Below, piece by piece: positions 12,136 through 23,892 of a stretch of DNA of 64,000 nucleotides. The position numbers and the translations under genes are program-made. The notes below the pieces were generated by a model. That model searched no databases. It saw only the letters and a program-made list of their open reading frames with translations, and was not told the DNA's origin. Source of the stretch: Bolinopsis microptera (lineage: Eukaryota > Ctenophora > Tentaculata > Lobata > Bolinopsidae); assembly GCF_026151205.1 (NCBI RefSeq), contig NC_087082.1, positions 6,703,908 to 6,767,907 of the forward strand, given 5' to 3'. Position 1 is the first letter of the stretch; each line of letters begins with the position of its first letter.

Positions 12136-12723
12136 TTACTATATCAACTCCAATATCCACTAAATTTTTGGACAGTTGTGAAAGCCTTAATTGACAATGT
12201 CAATTCATGGCAGCTCGGTGCGGCACAGTAGCGCATTTCGCCGATCTAGCCTGTGAGAAGCCTTATTGAGTGCGCGGCGCGGCACAGTAACGCATCGCGC
12301 TACAATGAAAGCCTTATTGGAAGGTTTTTATGTTTTACAAATTTTCAGAATAATCTCATTCAAGGAACCAAAAATATATCCAAATATACGTCAAAAATCC
12401 TCGAATTTCGATAAAGTACGCGAGTTTTAGACTAACTTTTGCTCCCAAAGCCACGCATCACCAATTTAGGCACCTAATATGCGAAACTCACTGATGATTC
12501 CAAAAACGTATAACAAAATTTGTATTGTGAAAAGGCTCACACTCTCCAAAAAAAAGTGAACAAAAATTTTGAAAATCCGAGCAACTTTATTTTTATCGTG
12601 CACCTCCAACTGGAAATACGAAAGGTATGACACCGTCAACATTCGCTAAACCATCAAATCATTAATTTTCTATCACGCGCCGCTTTTTCTCAAAATATTA
12701 GTCCAAGCCAAGAAGTACGAATA

Positions 12724-13595
12724 GTAGAGGCTCTTACGGGCAAAAAGACGTGTTTTCTGCTACGAGTTTAGAAACCTAACCGCTAATTGGACACAATAGT
12801 ATGATGTCTAAGGATCGATAATATGTTAAGAAGTATAAATTTGGCCTTATTAGTCACGTGCTATACCAATGCGCGTTTTAAACTTTGACAGTCTATTTCT
12901 CTAAGCACTAAGGCAAATAGAGTAATTATATTCATATTTTGTCAGCAATAAGATCACATTATTTTCTATTTGGTGTGAAAATATGAGCTAGAACGGACAT
13001 AATCTCGCTGAGTTATAGCTGTTTGAAATTTATGATGAACGCGCGGGTACCAATTGATAACAACTAAATGCTTTTGCGCGTAGTGCGCGTCGAAAATTTG
13101 TCAAAAACGCTTGCGGAGTGACAATATTCAAACTTCGATAAAGTATATGAAGTGGGTACTTCTCGGAAAGGAAAAATTTAGGCAAACACGATGTGACTAT
13201 TTTTGGGTTGATTTAATACAACTGCAAAAAATTATTCAAACTTCAAGCAAAAAAGTCAAAATGTTTACCACTTTTTTGGATTTTTACCCGCGTAAAAACA
13301 GAGGGATTTTTAAAATTTTTAAACCATCTTGTGCGGCTGTGTTTTAGCTATTTCCATGCAAGTTTTGCCGACATGCCAATAAAATTAACTTGTTCAAAAT
13401 ATCAAAAAACATGGTTTTTTGGCCTATTTTTGGCCCAAAAATCGGTTTTTTGCGATTTTACCCGCGTAAACTCAGTCCAATCATCTCGAAACCACTTTTA
13501 ATCGATTCTACGGTCAAAAATACGTCTAGAAAGACGTATTTGACATACGTTGCATGCCACTTTTCGCGCGCGACAATGCCCGTAAGAGCCTCTAC
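12724..13595 (+). mobile_element. TA-flanked MITE-like element, copy 1
   Basis: The ends are inverted copies of GTAGAGGCTCTTACGGGCA, flanked by TA on both sides (12722-12723 and 13596-13597). Length is 872 bp. Two more copies lie at 34520-35375 (inverted) and 38946-39803. Interiors align throughout and show fragmented frames such as one beginning MRSDNIQTSIKYMKW. These frames are conserved only because the copies are recent; nothing resembles a transposase. TA duplication suggests Tc1/mariner-type mobilisation, but that is inference. Confidence 0.85.
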
Positions 13596-14229
13596 TAAAA
13601 GTAGCGCGCGTCGGGCTAGTCCATTAACAATGATCAAATTATTTACTTGTTCATAAAAAATTTAGCACATATTATACGTTATAAATTGCAAGTTATTCTG
13701 TTTGCCAAAAATGGAAACACGATGTAGTCGTATTTATATTATACTTTTCATTTTCACATAGCCACGAGTCTACAGTTTAGTGCTCGCTATTGCTTGAATA
13801 TCTTAAATTTGATCCTTCGAACAGCTGTTGAGCAATGAAACGCAAACATGGTTTTAGGAAAATGAATATATTTCTTTTATCTTCAGCATTTAATCAGTCA
13901 CATAATCTGAGAATATCAATGGTTAGTTTGAAAATGTCAAAAATACTCATCAAAAATGTAGTAAAGTCTCAAAAAATTAATTTAGCATCTCGTCAAAGCT
14001 ATTGCTTGAAGCTATTATATAAGCGTTACTGTGCCGCGCCGCTCATCCAATTATGCTTCTCGCTAGATCTGCGAGATGCTCTTCTGTGCCTCGCCGAGCT
14101 GCGATGAATTGACATCGTCAATTAAGGCTCAGGTTATAGATAACTTTGATAGCTTTCGGGTGAGGGTTTGGATTCACATATGACATGATAGCCATGTGTC
14201 TACGCGTACTGCGCGCGTGGACTGTCGCA

Positions 14230-14610
14230 AACCGACATTTTTCATTAGCTAGCGCTAGTTTACGCTAAATAGCGCTAGATGGCGCCGCGATATCTAGCGC
14301 TAGCTGTCGCCGCGATATCTAGCGCTAGCTGTCGCCGCAATATCTAGCGTAAACTGTCACAAACCAACATTCTCATCTAGCGTCATCTAGCGTCATATAG
14401 CGTCATATAGCGTCATATAGCGTCATATAGCGTCATGTAGCGCTAGATAGCGCCAGAAAGCGTCAGTTAGCGACATTCGAAAGGTGCCGTGCAATTAGCG
14501 ACAATGTCGCTAATTGGCGTCATCTAGCGTCACCTATCATCATCTGGCGATATTTCACGCTAGATGACGCTAGATGACGATAGATGACGTCATATGTCGA
14601 ATTTCAACTA
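14230..14610. repeat. GACGCTAGAT / TAGCGCTA word array, right arm
   Basis: This is the inverted counterpart of the array at 10840-11655. It includes TAGCGTCATA repeated four to five times in a row, a variant (CGCGATATCTAGCGCTAGCT) repeated near 14285-14340, and the shared palindromic block near 14490. It ends at the element boundary 14629. Confidence 0.8.
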
Positions 14611-14700
14611 TCACTATCAGTAAAGGTCCCATTATATTTGTAATTGTAATGTTATATCAGATACACAATAATCAAATGTCAGAAGTGTTAGCCATAATAG

Positions 14701-15138
14701 ACTACTGAACATTACCACTGACAAGTACACAAGATAAGAAACTACTGAACATTACCACTGACAAGTACACAAGATAAGAAACTACTGAACATTACCACTG
14801 ACAAGTACCCAAGATAAGAAACTACTGAACATTACCACTGACAAGTACACAAGATAAGAAACTACTGAACATTACCAATGACAAGTACACAAGATAAGAA
14901 ACTACTGAACATTACCACTGACAAGTACACAAGATAAGAAACTACTGAACATTACCACTGACAAGTACACAAGATAAGAAACTACTGAACATTACCACTG
15001 ACAAGTACACAAGATAAGAAACTACTGAACATTACCACTGACAAGTACACAAGATAAGAAACTACTGAACATTACCACTGACAAGTACACAAGATAAAAA
15101 ACTACTGAACATTACCACTGACAAGTACACAAGATAAG
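14701..15138. repeat. 40-bp tandem repeat, about 11 copies
   Basis: The unit, beginning ACTACTGAACATTACCACTG and continuing ACAAGTACACAAGATAAGAA, repeats about eleven times with only a few substitutions. It lies just outside the right target duplication of the 3.8 kb element, within the large intron. Confidence 0.95.
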
Positions 15139-16430
15139 ATTATAATCTCACCTGCAACTGTTTTGCCTGCTGAAACACCTCTTCCCCACCCTGCTTACTA
15201 TTAAAACCACCAATCTTGCCCTGTTATTACCAAGATTGAGCTAAAATATACTAGATTATATTGGAATATATACCAGAATATACAACATATTACCCTATTA
15301 ATCCCTGATAGCAATTGCAAACAATCCAAAACGAATACACTGCATTTAACGTTCACACACAAGCACCGGAAACAACGTTACATCATACTATGTAAAACAA
15401 CACACAAACGAGAGAGAGAGAGAGAGAGAAAGAGAAGTTGAGAATATTATATAATCAATGGAACAGAATAGTGTACATTGTATACCCTCACCACACCCCT
15501 GAATCACACCATCTCATTGTATATCTAGTTACAAAACAGCACCTGCCTATAATGAGGCACTATAAGTATATATTATATTGATCATCATCATCATGACAAC
15601 AAAACAAAGCTAATGTTTTGTAACGAGGTGGCTGTATACAGTTATACTGTATAGTGGTATGTTGTCTCGGTGTGTGTTGTTAAGGTGATCTTACATCAGA
15701 TAACTCAAAACTATGTAAATGTTCATTGGAACCTTCTAGAATAAAAGTTTTAAAAAACAGGTTATTTTCTAGAAACACGGGTGGGGCAGACCACGATAAA
15801 ATCATCATGATGTAACCACAGACAAACAGAGGGATAGTGAGCTGAAGCAGTTATAATGATATCTGAAGCGGTAATTCCATGAGCCAGAGAGTCCACATCT
15901 GGTGCACAGTGTGATTACTGGACACTCGGCCCAAACACTCCTTATTTGGGCATCATGTGAGTCACGTGATGCCCATATTAGGAGTGGCGTGACCATTTTG
16001 CAGGCCGGTGTGAGAAAACACTTTTTTTTCTCTGTTAGCTTACAATTAGTGGACATGCGGTTCAAAGTTTGTAAGTTTTAATAGCACGCAATTTATTCTT
16101 ATTATGTGATCACAATACGAGTTTGCGGAGTGCATCAACCAATAATTTACAAGTTCTGACGAAACTGTCTAGACTCATAATCAGAATATCGAGTGTTAAG
16201 GACAATGGTTATAACATCTGTTTTTACTTTAAAGCTACTGATTATTATATTCCTCTCACTTCGTGCACTAACTCTTAGATTTTATATAGCTTAAACAGAA
16301 GGAGTGACATTAAATTAAGGAGTGACATTAAATTAAGGAGTGATATTAATTTGAGACATTAACTCGATGAGTAACATTAAATAGAAGAATGACATTAACA
16401 AGACAGGAGAGCTGCATTAAGAAGTTAGCA
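15139..16430. other. Intronic DNA without recognised genes
   Basis: It contains a short (AG)n run at 15411-15429 and, near 16300-16400, a few imperfect 18-bp repeats (GAGTGACATTAAATTAAG). No exon could be fitted between the phase-0 donor at 22341 and the phase-0 acceptor at 10597, so missing exons are possible but none is supported. Confidence 0.4.
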
Positions 16431-19400
16431 GGTGCCGTATTACCTTGGCACTGAGAAGGGTGGTATAGCTAGGTTCTGTATTACCTTGGCACTGAGAAGG
16501 TTGGTATAGCTAGGTTCTGTATTACCTTGGTACAGAGAAGGGTGGTAGGTAAGTCCTGTATTACCTTGGTACAGAGAAGGGTGGTAGCTAGGAGCTGTAT
16601 TACCTTGGTACAGAGAAGGGTGGTAGCTAGGTTCTGTATTACCTTGGCACTAAGAAGGTTGGTAGCTAGGTTCTGTATTACCTTGGCACTAAGAAGGGTG
16701 GTATAGCTAGGTCCTGTATTACCTTGGTACAGAGAAAGTGGTAGCTAGGTTCTGTATTACCTTGGTACAGAGAAGATTGGTAGCTAGGTGCTGTATTACC
16801 TTGTTACAGAGAAAGTGGTAGCTAGGTTCTGTATTACCTTGTTACAGAGAAGGTTGGTAGCTAGGTTCTGTATTACCTTGGCACTGAGAAGGTTGGTATA
16901 GCTAGGTTCTGTATTACCTTGGTACAGAGAAGGGTGGTAGCTAGGTGCTGTATTACCTTGGTACAGAGAAGGGTGGTAGCTAGGTTATGTATTACCTTGG
17001 TACAGAGAAAGGTGGTAGCTAGGTCCTGTATTACCTTGTTACAGAGAAGGGTGGTAGCTAGGTGCTGTATTACCTTGGTACAGAGAAGGGTGGTAGCTAG
17101 GTGCTGTATTACCTTGGTACAGAGAAAGGTGGTAGCTAGGTCCTGTATTACCTTGTTACAGAGAAGGGTGGTAGCTAGGTTATGTATTACCTTGGTACAG
17201 AGAAAGGTGGTAGCTAGGTTCTGTATTAACTTGGCACTGAGAAAGGTGGTAGCTAGGTGCTGTATTACCTTGGTACAGAGAAAGGTGGTAGCTAGGTTCT
17301 GTATTACCTTGGTACAGAGAAGGGTGGTAGCTAGGTTCTGTATTACCTTGGTACAGAGAAGGGTGGTAGCTAGGTTATGTATTACCTTGGTACAGAGAAG
17401 GGTGGTAGCTAGGTTCTGTATTACCTTGGTACAGAGAAGGGTGGTAGCTAGGTTCTGTATTACCTTGGTACAGAGAAGGGTGGTAGCTAGGTTCTGTATT
17501 ACCTTGGTACAGAGAAGGGTGGTAGCTAGGTCCTGTATTACCTTGGTACAGAGAAGGGTGGTAGCTAGGTTCTGTATTACCTTGGTACAGAGAAGGGTGG
17601 TAGCTAGGTTCTGTATTACCTTGGTACAGAGAAGGGTGGTAGCTAGGTTCTGTATTACCTTGGTACAGAGAAGGGTGGTAGCTAGGTTCTGTATTACCTT
17701 GGTACAGAGAAGGGTGGTAGCTAGGTGCTGTATTACCTTGGTACAGAGAAGGGTGGTAGCTAGGTGCTGTATTACCTTGGTACAGAGAAGGGTGGTAGCT
17801 AGGTTCTGTATTACCTTGGTACAGAGAAGGGTGGTAGCTAGGTTATGTATTACCTTGGTACAGAGAAGGGTGGTAGCTAGGTTCTGTATTACCTTGGTAC
17901 AGAGAAGGGTGGTAGCTAGGTGCTGTATTACCTTGGTACAGAGAAGGGTGGTAGCTAGGTTCTGTATTACCTTGGTACAGAGAAGGGTGGTAGCTAGGTT
18001 CTGTATTACCTTGGTACAGAGAAGGGTGGTAGCTAGGTTCTGTATTACCTTGGTACAGAGAAGGGTGGTAGCTAGGTTCTGTATTACCTTGGTACAGAGA
18101 AGGGTGGTAGCTAGGTGCTGTATTACCTTGGTACAGAGAAGGGTGGTAGCTAGGTTCTGTATTACCTTGGTACAGAGAAGGGTGGTAGCTAGGTGCTGTA
18201 TTACCTTGGTACAGAGAAGGGTGGTAGCTAGGTTCTGTATTACCTTGGTACAGAGAAGGGTGGTAGCTAGGTTCTGTATTACCTTGGTACAGAGAAGGGT
18301 GGTAGCTAGGTTCTGTATTACCTTGGTACAGAGAAGGGTGGTAGCTAGGTTCTGTATTACCTTGGTACAGAGAAGGGTGGTAGCTAGGTCCTGTATTACC
18401 TTGGTACAGAGAAGGTTGGTAGCTAGGTCCTGTATTACCTTGGTACAGAGAAAGGTGGTAGCTAGGTGCTGTATTACCTTGGTACAGAGAAGGGTGGTAG
18501 CTAGGTGCTGTATTACCTTGGTACAGAGAAGGGTGGTAGCTAGGTTATGTATTACCTTGGTACAGAGAAGGGTGGTAGCTAGGTTATGTATTACCTTGGT
18601 ACAGAGAAAGGTGGTAGCTAGGTTCTGTATTAACTTGGCACTGAGAAAGGTGGTAGCTAGGTGCTGTATTACCTTGGTACAGAGAAGGTTGGTAGCTAGG
18701 TTATGTATTACCTTGGTACAGAGAAGGGTGGTAGCTAGGTTATGTATTACCTTGGTACAGAGAAGGGTGGTAGCTAGGTTCTGTATTACCTTGGTACAGA
18801 GAAGGGTGGTAGCTAGGTTCTGTATTACCTTGGTACAGAGAAGGGTGGTAGCTAGGTTATGTATTACCTTGGTACAGAGAAGGGTGGTAGCTAGGTTATG
18901 TATTACCTTGGTACAGAGAAGGGTGGTAGCTAGGTTCTGTATTACCTTGGTACAGAGAAGGGTGGTAGCTAGGTTCTGTATTACCTTGGTACAGAGAAGG
19001 GTGGTAGCTAGGTTCTGTATTACCTTGGTACAGAGAAGGGTGGTAGCTAGGTTCTGTATTACCTTGGTACAGAGAAGGGTGGTAGCTAGGTTCTGTATTA
19101 CCTTGGTACAGAGAAAGGTGGTAGCTAGGTTCTGTATTACCTTGGTACAGAGAAAGGTGGTAGCTAGGTCTGTATTACCTTGGTACAGAGAAGGGTGGTA
19201 GCTAGGTCTGTATTACCTTGGTACAGAGAAGGTGGTAGCTAGGTGCTGTATTACCTTGGTACAGAGAAGGGTGGTAGCTAGGTTCTGTATTACCTTGGTA
19301 CAGAGAAGGGTGGTAGCTAGGTTCTGTATTACCTTGGTACAGAGAAGGGTGGTAGCTAGGTTCTGTATTACCTTGGTACAGAGAAGGTGGTAGCTAGGTT

Positions 19401-21947
19401 CTGTATTACCTTGGTACAGAGAAGGGTGGTAGCTAGGTTCTGTATTACCTTGGTACAGAGAAGGTGGTAGCTAGGTTCTGTATTACCTTGGTACAGAGAA
19501 GGGTGGTAGCTAGGTTCTGTATTACCTTGGTACAGAGAAGGGTGGTAGCTAGGTTCTGTATTACCTTGGTACAGAGAAGGTGGTAGCTAGGTTCTGTATT
19601 ACCTTGGTACAGAGAAAGTGGTAGCTAGGTTCTGTATTACCTTGGTACAGAGAAAGGTGGTAGCTAGGTCCTGTATTACCTTGGTACAGAGAAGGTGGTA
19701 GCTAGGTTCTGTATTACCTTGGTACAGAGAAGGGTGGTAGCTAGGTTCTGTATTACCTTGGTACAGAGAAGGGTGATAGCTAGGTTCTGTATTACCTTGG
19801 TACAGAGAAGGGTGGTAGCTAGGTTCTGTATTACCTTGGTACAGAGAAAGGTGGTAGCTAGGTTCTGTATTACCTTGGTACAGAGAAAGGTGGTAGCTAG
19901 GTGCTGTATTACCTTGGTACAGAGAAGGGTGGTAGCTAGGTGCTGTATTACCTTGGTACAGAGAAGGGTGGTAGCTAGGTTCTGTATTACCTTGGTACAG
20001 AGAAAGGTGGTAGCTAGGTCCTGTATTACCTTGTTACAGAGAAGGGTGGTAGCTAGGTTATGTATTACCTTGGTACAGAGAAGGGTGGTAGCTAGGTGCT
20101 GTATTACCTTGGTACAGAGAAGGGTGGTAGCTAGGTTATGTATTACCTTGGTACAGAGAAAGGTGGTAGCTAGGTCCTGTATTACCTTGGTACAGAGAAG
20201 GGTGGTAGCTAGGTTCTGTATTACCTTGGTACAGAGAAGGGTGGTAGCTAGGTTCTGTATTACCTTGTTACAGAGAAAGGTGGTAGCTAGGTTATGTATT
20301 ACCTTGTTACAGAGAAAGGTGGTAGCTAGGTGCTGTATTACCTTGGTACAGAGAAGGGTGGTAGCTAGGTTCTGTATTACCTTGGTACAGAGAAAGGTGG
20401 TAGCTAGGTTCTGTATTACCTTGTTACAGAGAAGGGTGATAGCTAGGTCCTGTATTACCTTGGTACAGAGAAAGGTGGTAGCTAGGTTCTGTATTACCTT
20501 GGTACAGAGAAGGGTGGTAGCTAGGTTCTGTATTACCTTGGTACAGAGAAGGGTGGTAGCTAGGTCCTGTATTACCTTGGTACAGAGAAAGTGGTAGCTA
20601 GGTCTGTATTACCTTGGTACAGAGAAAGGTGGTAGCTAGGTTCTGTATTACCTTGGTACAGAGAAGGTGGTAGCTAGGTCCTGTATTACCTTGGTACAGA
20701 GAAGGTGGTAGCTAGGTTCTGTATTACCTTGGTACAGAGAAGGGTGGTAGCTAGGTCCTGTATTACCTTGGTACAGAGAAAGTGGTAGCTAGGTTCTGTA
20801 TTACCTTGGTACAGAGAAAGTGGTAGCTAGGTCTGTATTACCTTGGTACAGAGAAAGTGGTAGCTAGGTTCTGTATTACCTTGGTACAGAGAAGGGTGGT
20901 AGCTAGGTTCTGTATTACCTTGGTACAGAGAAGGTTGGTAGCTAGGTCCTGTATTACCTTGGTACAGAGAAGGGTGGTAGCTAGGTTCTGTATTACCTTG
21001 GTACAGAGAAGGGTGGTAGCTAGGTTCTGTATTACCTTGGTACAGAGAAGGGTGGTAGCTAGGTCTGTATTACCTTGGTACAGAGAAAGGTGGTAGCTAG
21101 GTCTGTATTACCTTGGTACAGAGAAGGTGGTAGCTAGGTCCTGTATTACCTTGGTACAGAGAAGGTGGTAGCTAGGTCTGTATTACCTTGGTACAGAGAA
21201 GGGTGGTAGCTAGGTCTGTATTACCTTGGTACAGAGAAGGTGGTAGCTAGGTCCTGTATTACCTTGGTACAGAGAAAGGTGGTAGCTAGGTTCTGTATTA
21301 CCTTGGTACAGAGAAAGTGGTAGCTAGGTTCTGTATTACCTTGGTACAGAGAAAGTGGTAGCTAGGTTCTGTATTACCTTGGTACAGAGAAGGGTGGTAG
21401 CTAGGTTCTGTATTACCTTGGTACAGAGAAGGTGGTAGCTAGGTTCTGTATTACCTTGGTACAGAGAAGGGTGGTAGCTAGGTTCTGTATTACTTGGTAC
21501 AGAAAAGGGGGTGGTAGTGGGGCCTGTTTCCCTTGGTACAGAGAAGGTTGGTGTAGGCCCTGTATTACCTGGTACAGAAAAAGGGGGTAGCTAGGTTCTG
21601 TATTACCTTGTTACAGAGAAGGTTGGTAGCTGGGTCCGTTTTACCTTGGTACAGAAAAAGGGGGGTATAGCTGGGTTCTGATCCCTTGGTACAGAAAAAG
21701 TGGTAGCTAGGTTTTGTATTATTGCATAAGAAGGGGGGTAGCTAGGTTCTGTTTCCCCTTTGGTACAAGAAAGGGGTAGCTAGGGCTGTATTCCCTTGTT
21801 ACAGAAAAGGGTTTGGGTTTAAAGCTGGGTCTGTATAACCTGGTACAAGGGAAGGGTGGTTAGCTAGGTTCGTATTACCGGGGTACGGGAAAAGGGGTGG
21901 TAGCTAGGTGCTGTATTACCTTGGTGCAGAAAAAAGGTGGTAGCTAG
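16431..21947. repeat. 39-bp minisatellite, about 140 copies
   Basis: The unit GTATTACCTTGGTACAGAGA plus AGGGTGGTAGCTAGGTTCT repeats for 5.5 kb. Early copies have a 41-bp variant with GGTATAGC, and the main block is very uniform. The last 450 bp (about 21490-21947) are badly scrambled, mostly in homopolymer length. Because 39 is divisible by 3 the array is open in one frame for 760 codons (repeating peptide VVARFCITLVQRR), but internal one-base variants close that frame repeatedly. The array lies inside an intron on the other strand, so it is not treated as coding. Confidence 0.97.
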
Positions 21948-22341
21948 GTTTTTGCCACCCCCCAGAAATAGTCGTTTAAATTGCTTCCACCTGGTGCCGG
22001 TCAGGTCTTACTTTAAAGAGTGGGTCTGGTGTGCTTGTTCCCGTGGTGGTATCTACTGTGTGATAACAGGGCTGGTGTACTGATGTGCGGTTGAATAGGG
22101 AATGCTGGCCGATATTAGGGCCGTAGAACTGTATGTCTAACATCCAGGAGCCCTTTAGGAAGTAGCAACAGTCTTTGATCCGGGCTATCTGTAAATTAAG
22201 TTATTTTAAAGTCTTTATTTAGAGTATTTATCGTTCACAGAATGCTATTAATTGAAGGTTGTGAGATCTACGAAATTTGATGAAATTAAAGTAAGAAATC
22301 AACATTATATGTTTGAAAGGGGAATCAGGTTTTAAATTTAC

Positions 22342-22910
22342 CGATTCGTAGCCATAAGCTATCGGCCATTTATCTTCAGCTCGTAGCATTTTGAAATGTT
22401 TCTTTCTACCCAAGATAGCTTCAAGATGCTGTCGAAGCTTGATAACCGTAAAGTTCTCAAGAATAACCATTTCTGAATCATCAAATTAGAAAGGTTGTAA
22501 ATTATTGTTGTCATTGCCTCAGCGAAACCCAACGGGAAACGATTCTTAGGAAACGGCTGAAACAGCAGAAAAATATAATCTACAACTATAAAGCTATAAA
22601 TAATATAATACTGAAGGGTAAAATATTGAGTTTGATAGTGACCTGCTAAAAGTTGTAAAATATAATCTACAACTATTATACTGAAGGGTCAAATATTGAG
22701 TTTGATAGTGACCTGCTAAAAGTTGTCGTGCAGTGTACTCAAATACCCTCACCTCCGCTGGCCAGGATATCATTTCACCTTGAACTGAAGTGGGAGTTGA
22801 AGATATGGAAACGCTGCACCCATTCTCGTCTTTATCTTCAAGTAGTGACCAAACACTACTCCCGCTCTGAGAAAGATAGTTTGAGGTATTTATGGTGGTT
22901 TGGTGGACCA
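22342..22910 (-). CDS. Two upstream exons, probably of the same unknown gene
   Basis: Exon 22910-22713 has acceptor CTTTGTTCAG after a pyrimidine tract and donor CAG|GTCACT. It joins in frame to exon 22472-22342 (acceptor GATGATTCAG, donor TCG|GTAAAT), making GAA at the junction. The peptide runs through SVWSLLEDKDENG, GEMISWPAEVRVFEYTARQ and HLEAILGRKKHF to RAEDKWPIAYGYES. It ends in phase 0, as required by the exon beginning at 10596, the next supported exon on this strand. Joining them implies an intron of 11.7 kb. The first exon was not found; a frame with MRRDGEVQGNDKN near 23.2 kb is a weak candidate. No domain is recognised. Confidence 0.5.
22620..22727. repeat. Tandem duplication at an exon-intron border
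   Basis: A segment of about 65 bp (AAATATTGAGTTTGATAGTG through ACCTGCTAAAAGTTGT) is present twice, at about 22620-22660 and 22690-22727. It therefore duplicates the donor splice site used by the exon ending at 22713. Confidence 0.7.
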
Positions 22911-23764
22911 CTGAACAAAGAAACGGATAAGAATCCGGAATCTTCAGTTTTACTGTCTTCCATCACAAACTAAAGCAGTTTGAGAAAAACACTCATCTGA
23001 AAGAAATGATTATTGGTACCTGGATTTGTTTAAAACATATAATAAGTGATCTTCAGCTAAGGATGTTATTGGTATCAAAACAACAAATTACTTGGAGCAG
23101 CGTAATATCTTCATCTGAAACTTGTGAGGAACTTGTGGAGTAGGTTAGAGTTGGTTTTCTGGAGTAAGTCAGAGTTTTTATCATTTCCCTGAACCTCCCC
23201 ATCCCTCCTCATGATTATATAACAAACTATTTGTAAACTTTCAAAACAAACAAACAAGCAACCTGTAGAAAAGCACCTCAAATTACCATGGAGCACACAC
23301 TATCTCTGAAAGCTTTGTCAGTAAATCTTACATTAAACTAGTTTACACAGAGAGAACTCAAGATTCACACAAAGGCACTCAATACTTAGCAAAGTAAGAA
23401 ACTTCTTAAAATGGTAACAAGCACGTTTTATTGAAGGTGTGATGGGGTCCGATTATCCCAAGTAATTGCTCTTTATTTTATTTAAAATTATCTTATAGCG
23501 GTTTAATTCATGATAAAAAGGTTCAATAATTAACTAACAAAAATTAAAATCAACTTTAAAAGTTCCTCGTATTTTTATCTAATGGTATTTTATGGTTCCA
23601 TGTATCTGCAAAGTGCTGAATAAAATATGACTTCATTCATTTATCTATATTGTACTTTATTTATAACTTATATTAATTGTATTTATATAGGGGACTGAGG
23701 GTTGGTATTGTTTTGTACATATTATCATGAAACGGATCGTTTGTCCGCCATTTTGATTGATTCA

Positions 23765-23872
23765 ATTTGTTCGAATCATAAGTTATATTACATATTTATA
23801 ACTTATATTATAACTTATATTATTATTATAACTTATATTATTATTATAACTTATATTATTATTATAACTTAA
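23765..23872. repeat. 18-bp AT-rich tandem repeat upstream of PITHD1
   Basis: About four to five copies of TTATATTATTATTATAAC lie about 25-130 bp before the PITHD1 start codon. The interval 22911-23764 between the divergent genes holds no other recognised feature and should contain both promoters. Confidence 0.8.
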
Positions 23873-23892
23873 CCAATATACCACAATAGGTC

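Larger units (their letters stand above)
10809..14629. mobile_element. 3.8 kb inverted-repeat element, 8-bp target duplication, word-array ends
   Basis: Perfect CATTATAT duplications flank the element (10801-10808 and 14630-14637). Both ends start GGACCTTTACTGATAG and match as inverted repeats for about 250 bp, including a palindromic CAATTAGCGACA/TGTCGCTAATTG block. Much of each end is built from GACGCTAGAT-like words. The interior holds GC-poor unique DNA, a TA-flanked element (12724-13595) and a segment shared with 49440-49545. No transposase frame is visible, so it is probably non-autonomous. Eight-base duplications occur in hAT, P and Merlin elements; the GG start does not match the usual CA start of hAT, so the superfamily is unassigned. 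It lies inside the large intron of the minus-strand gene. Confidence 0.85.

Noticed and set aside
16919-21096. Open frames of 760, 300 and 79 codons encoding a 13-residue repeat
   Set aside because: They arise because the 39-bp unit is a multiple of three; one-base variants shift the frame repeatedly and no start context or flanking exon supports coding.
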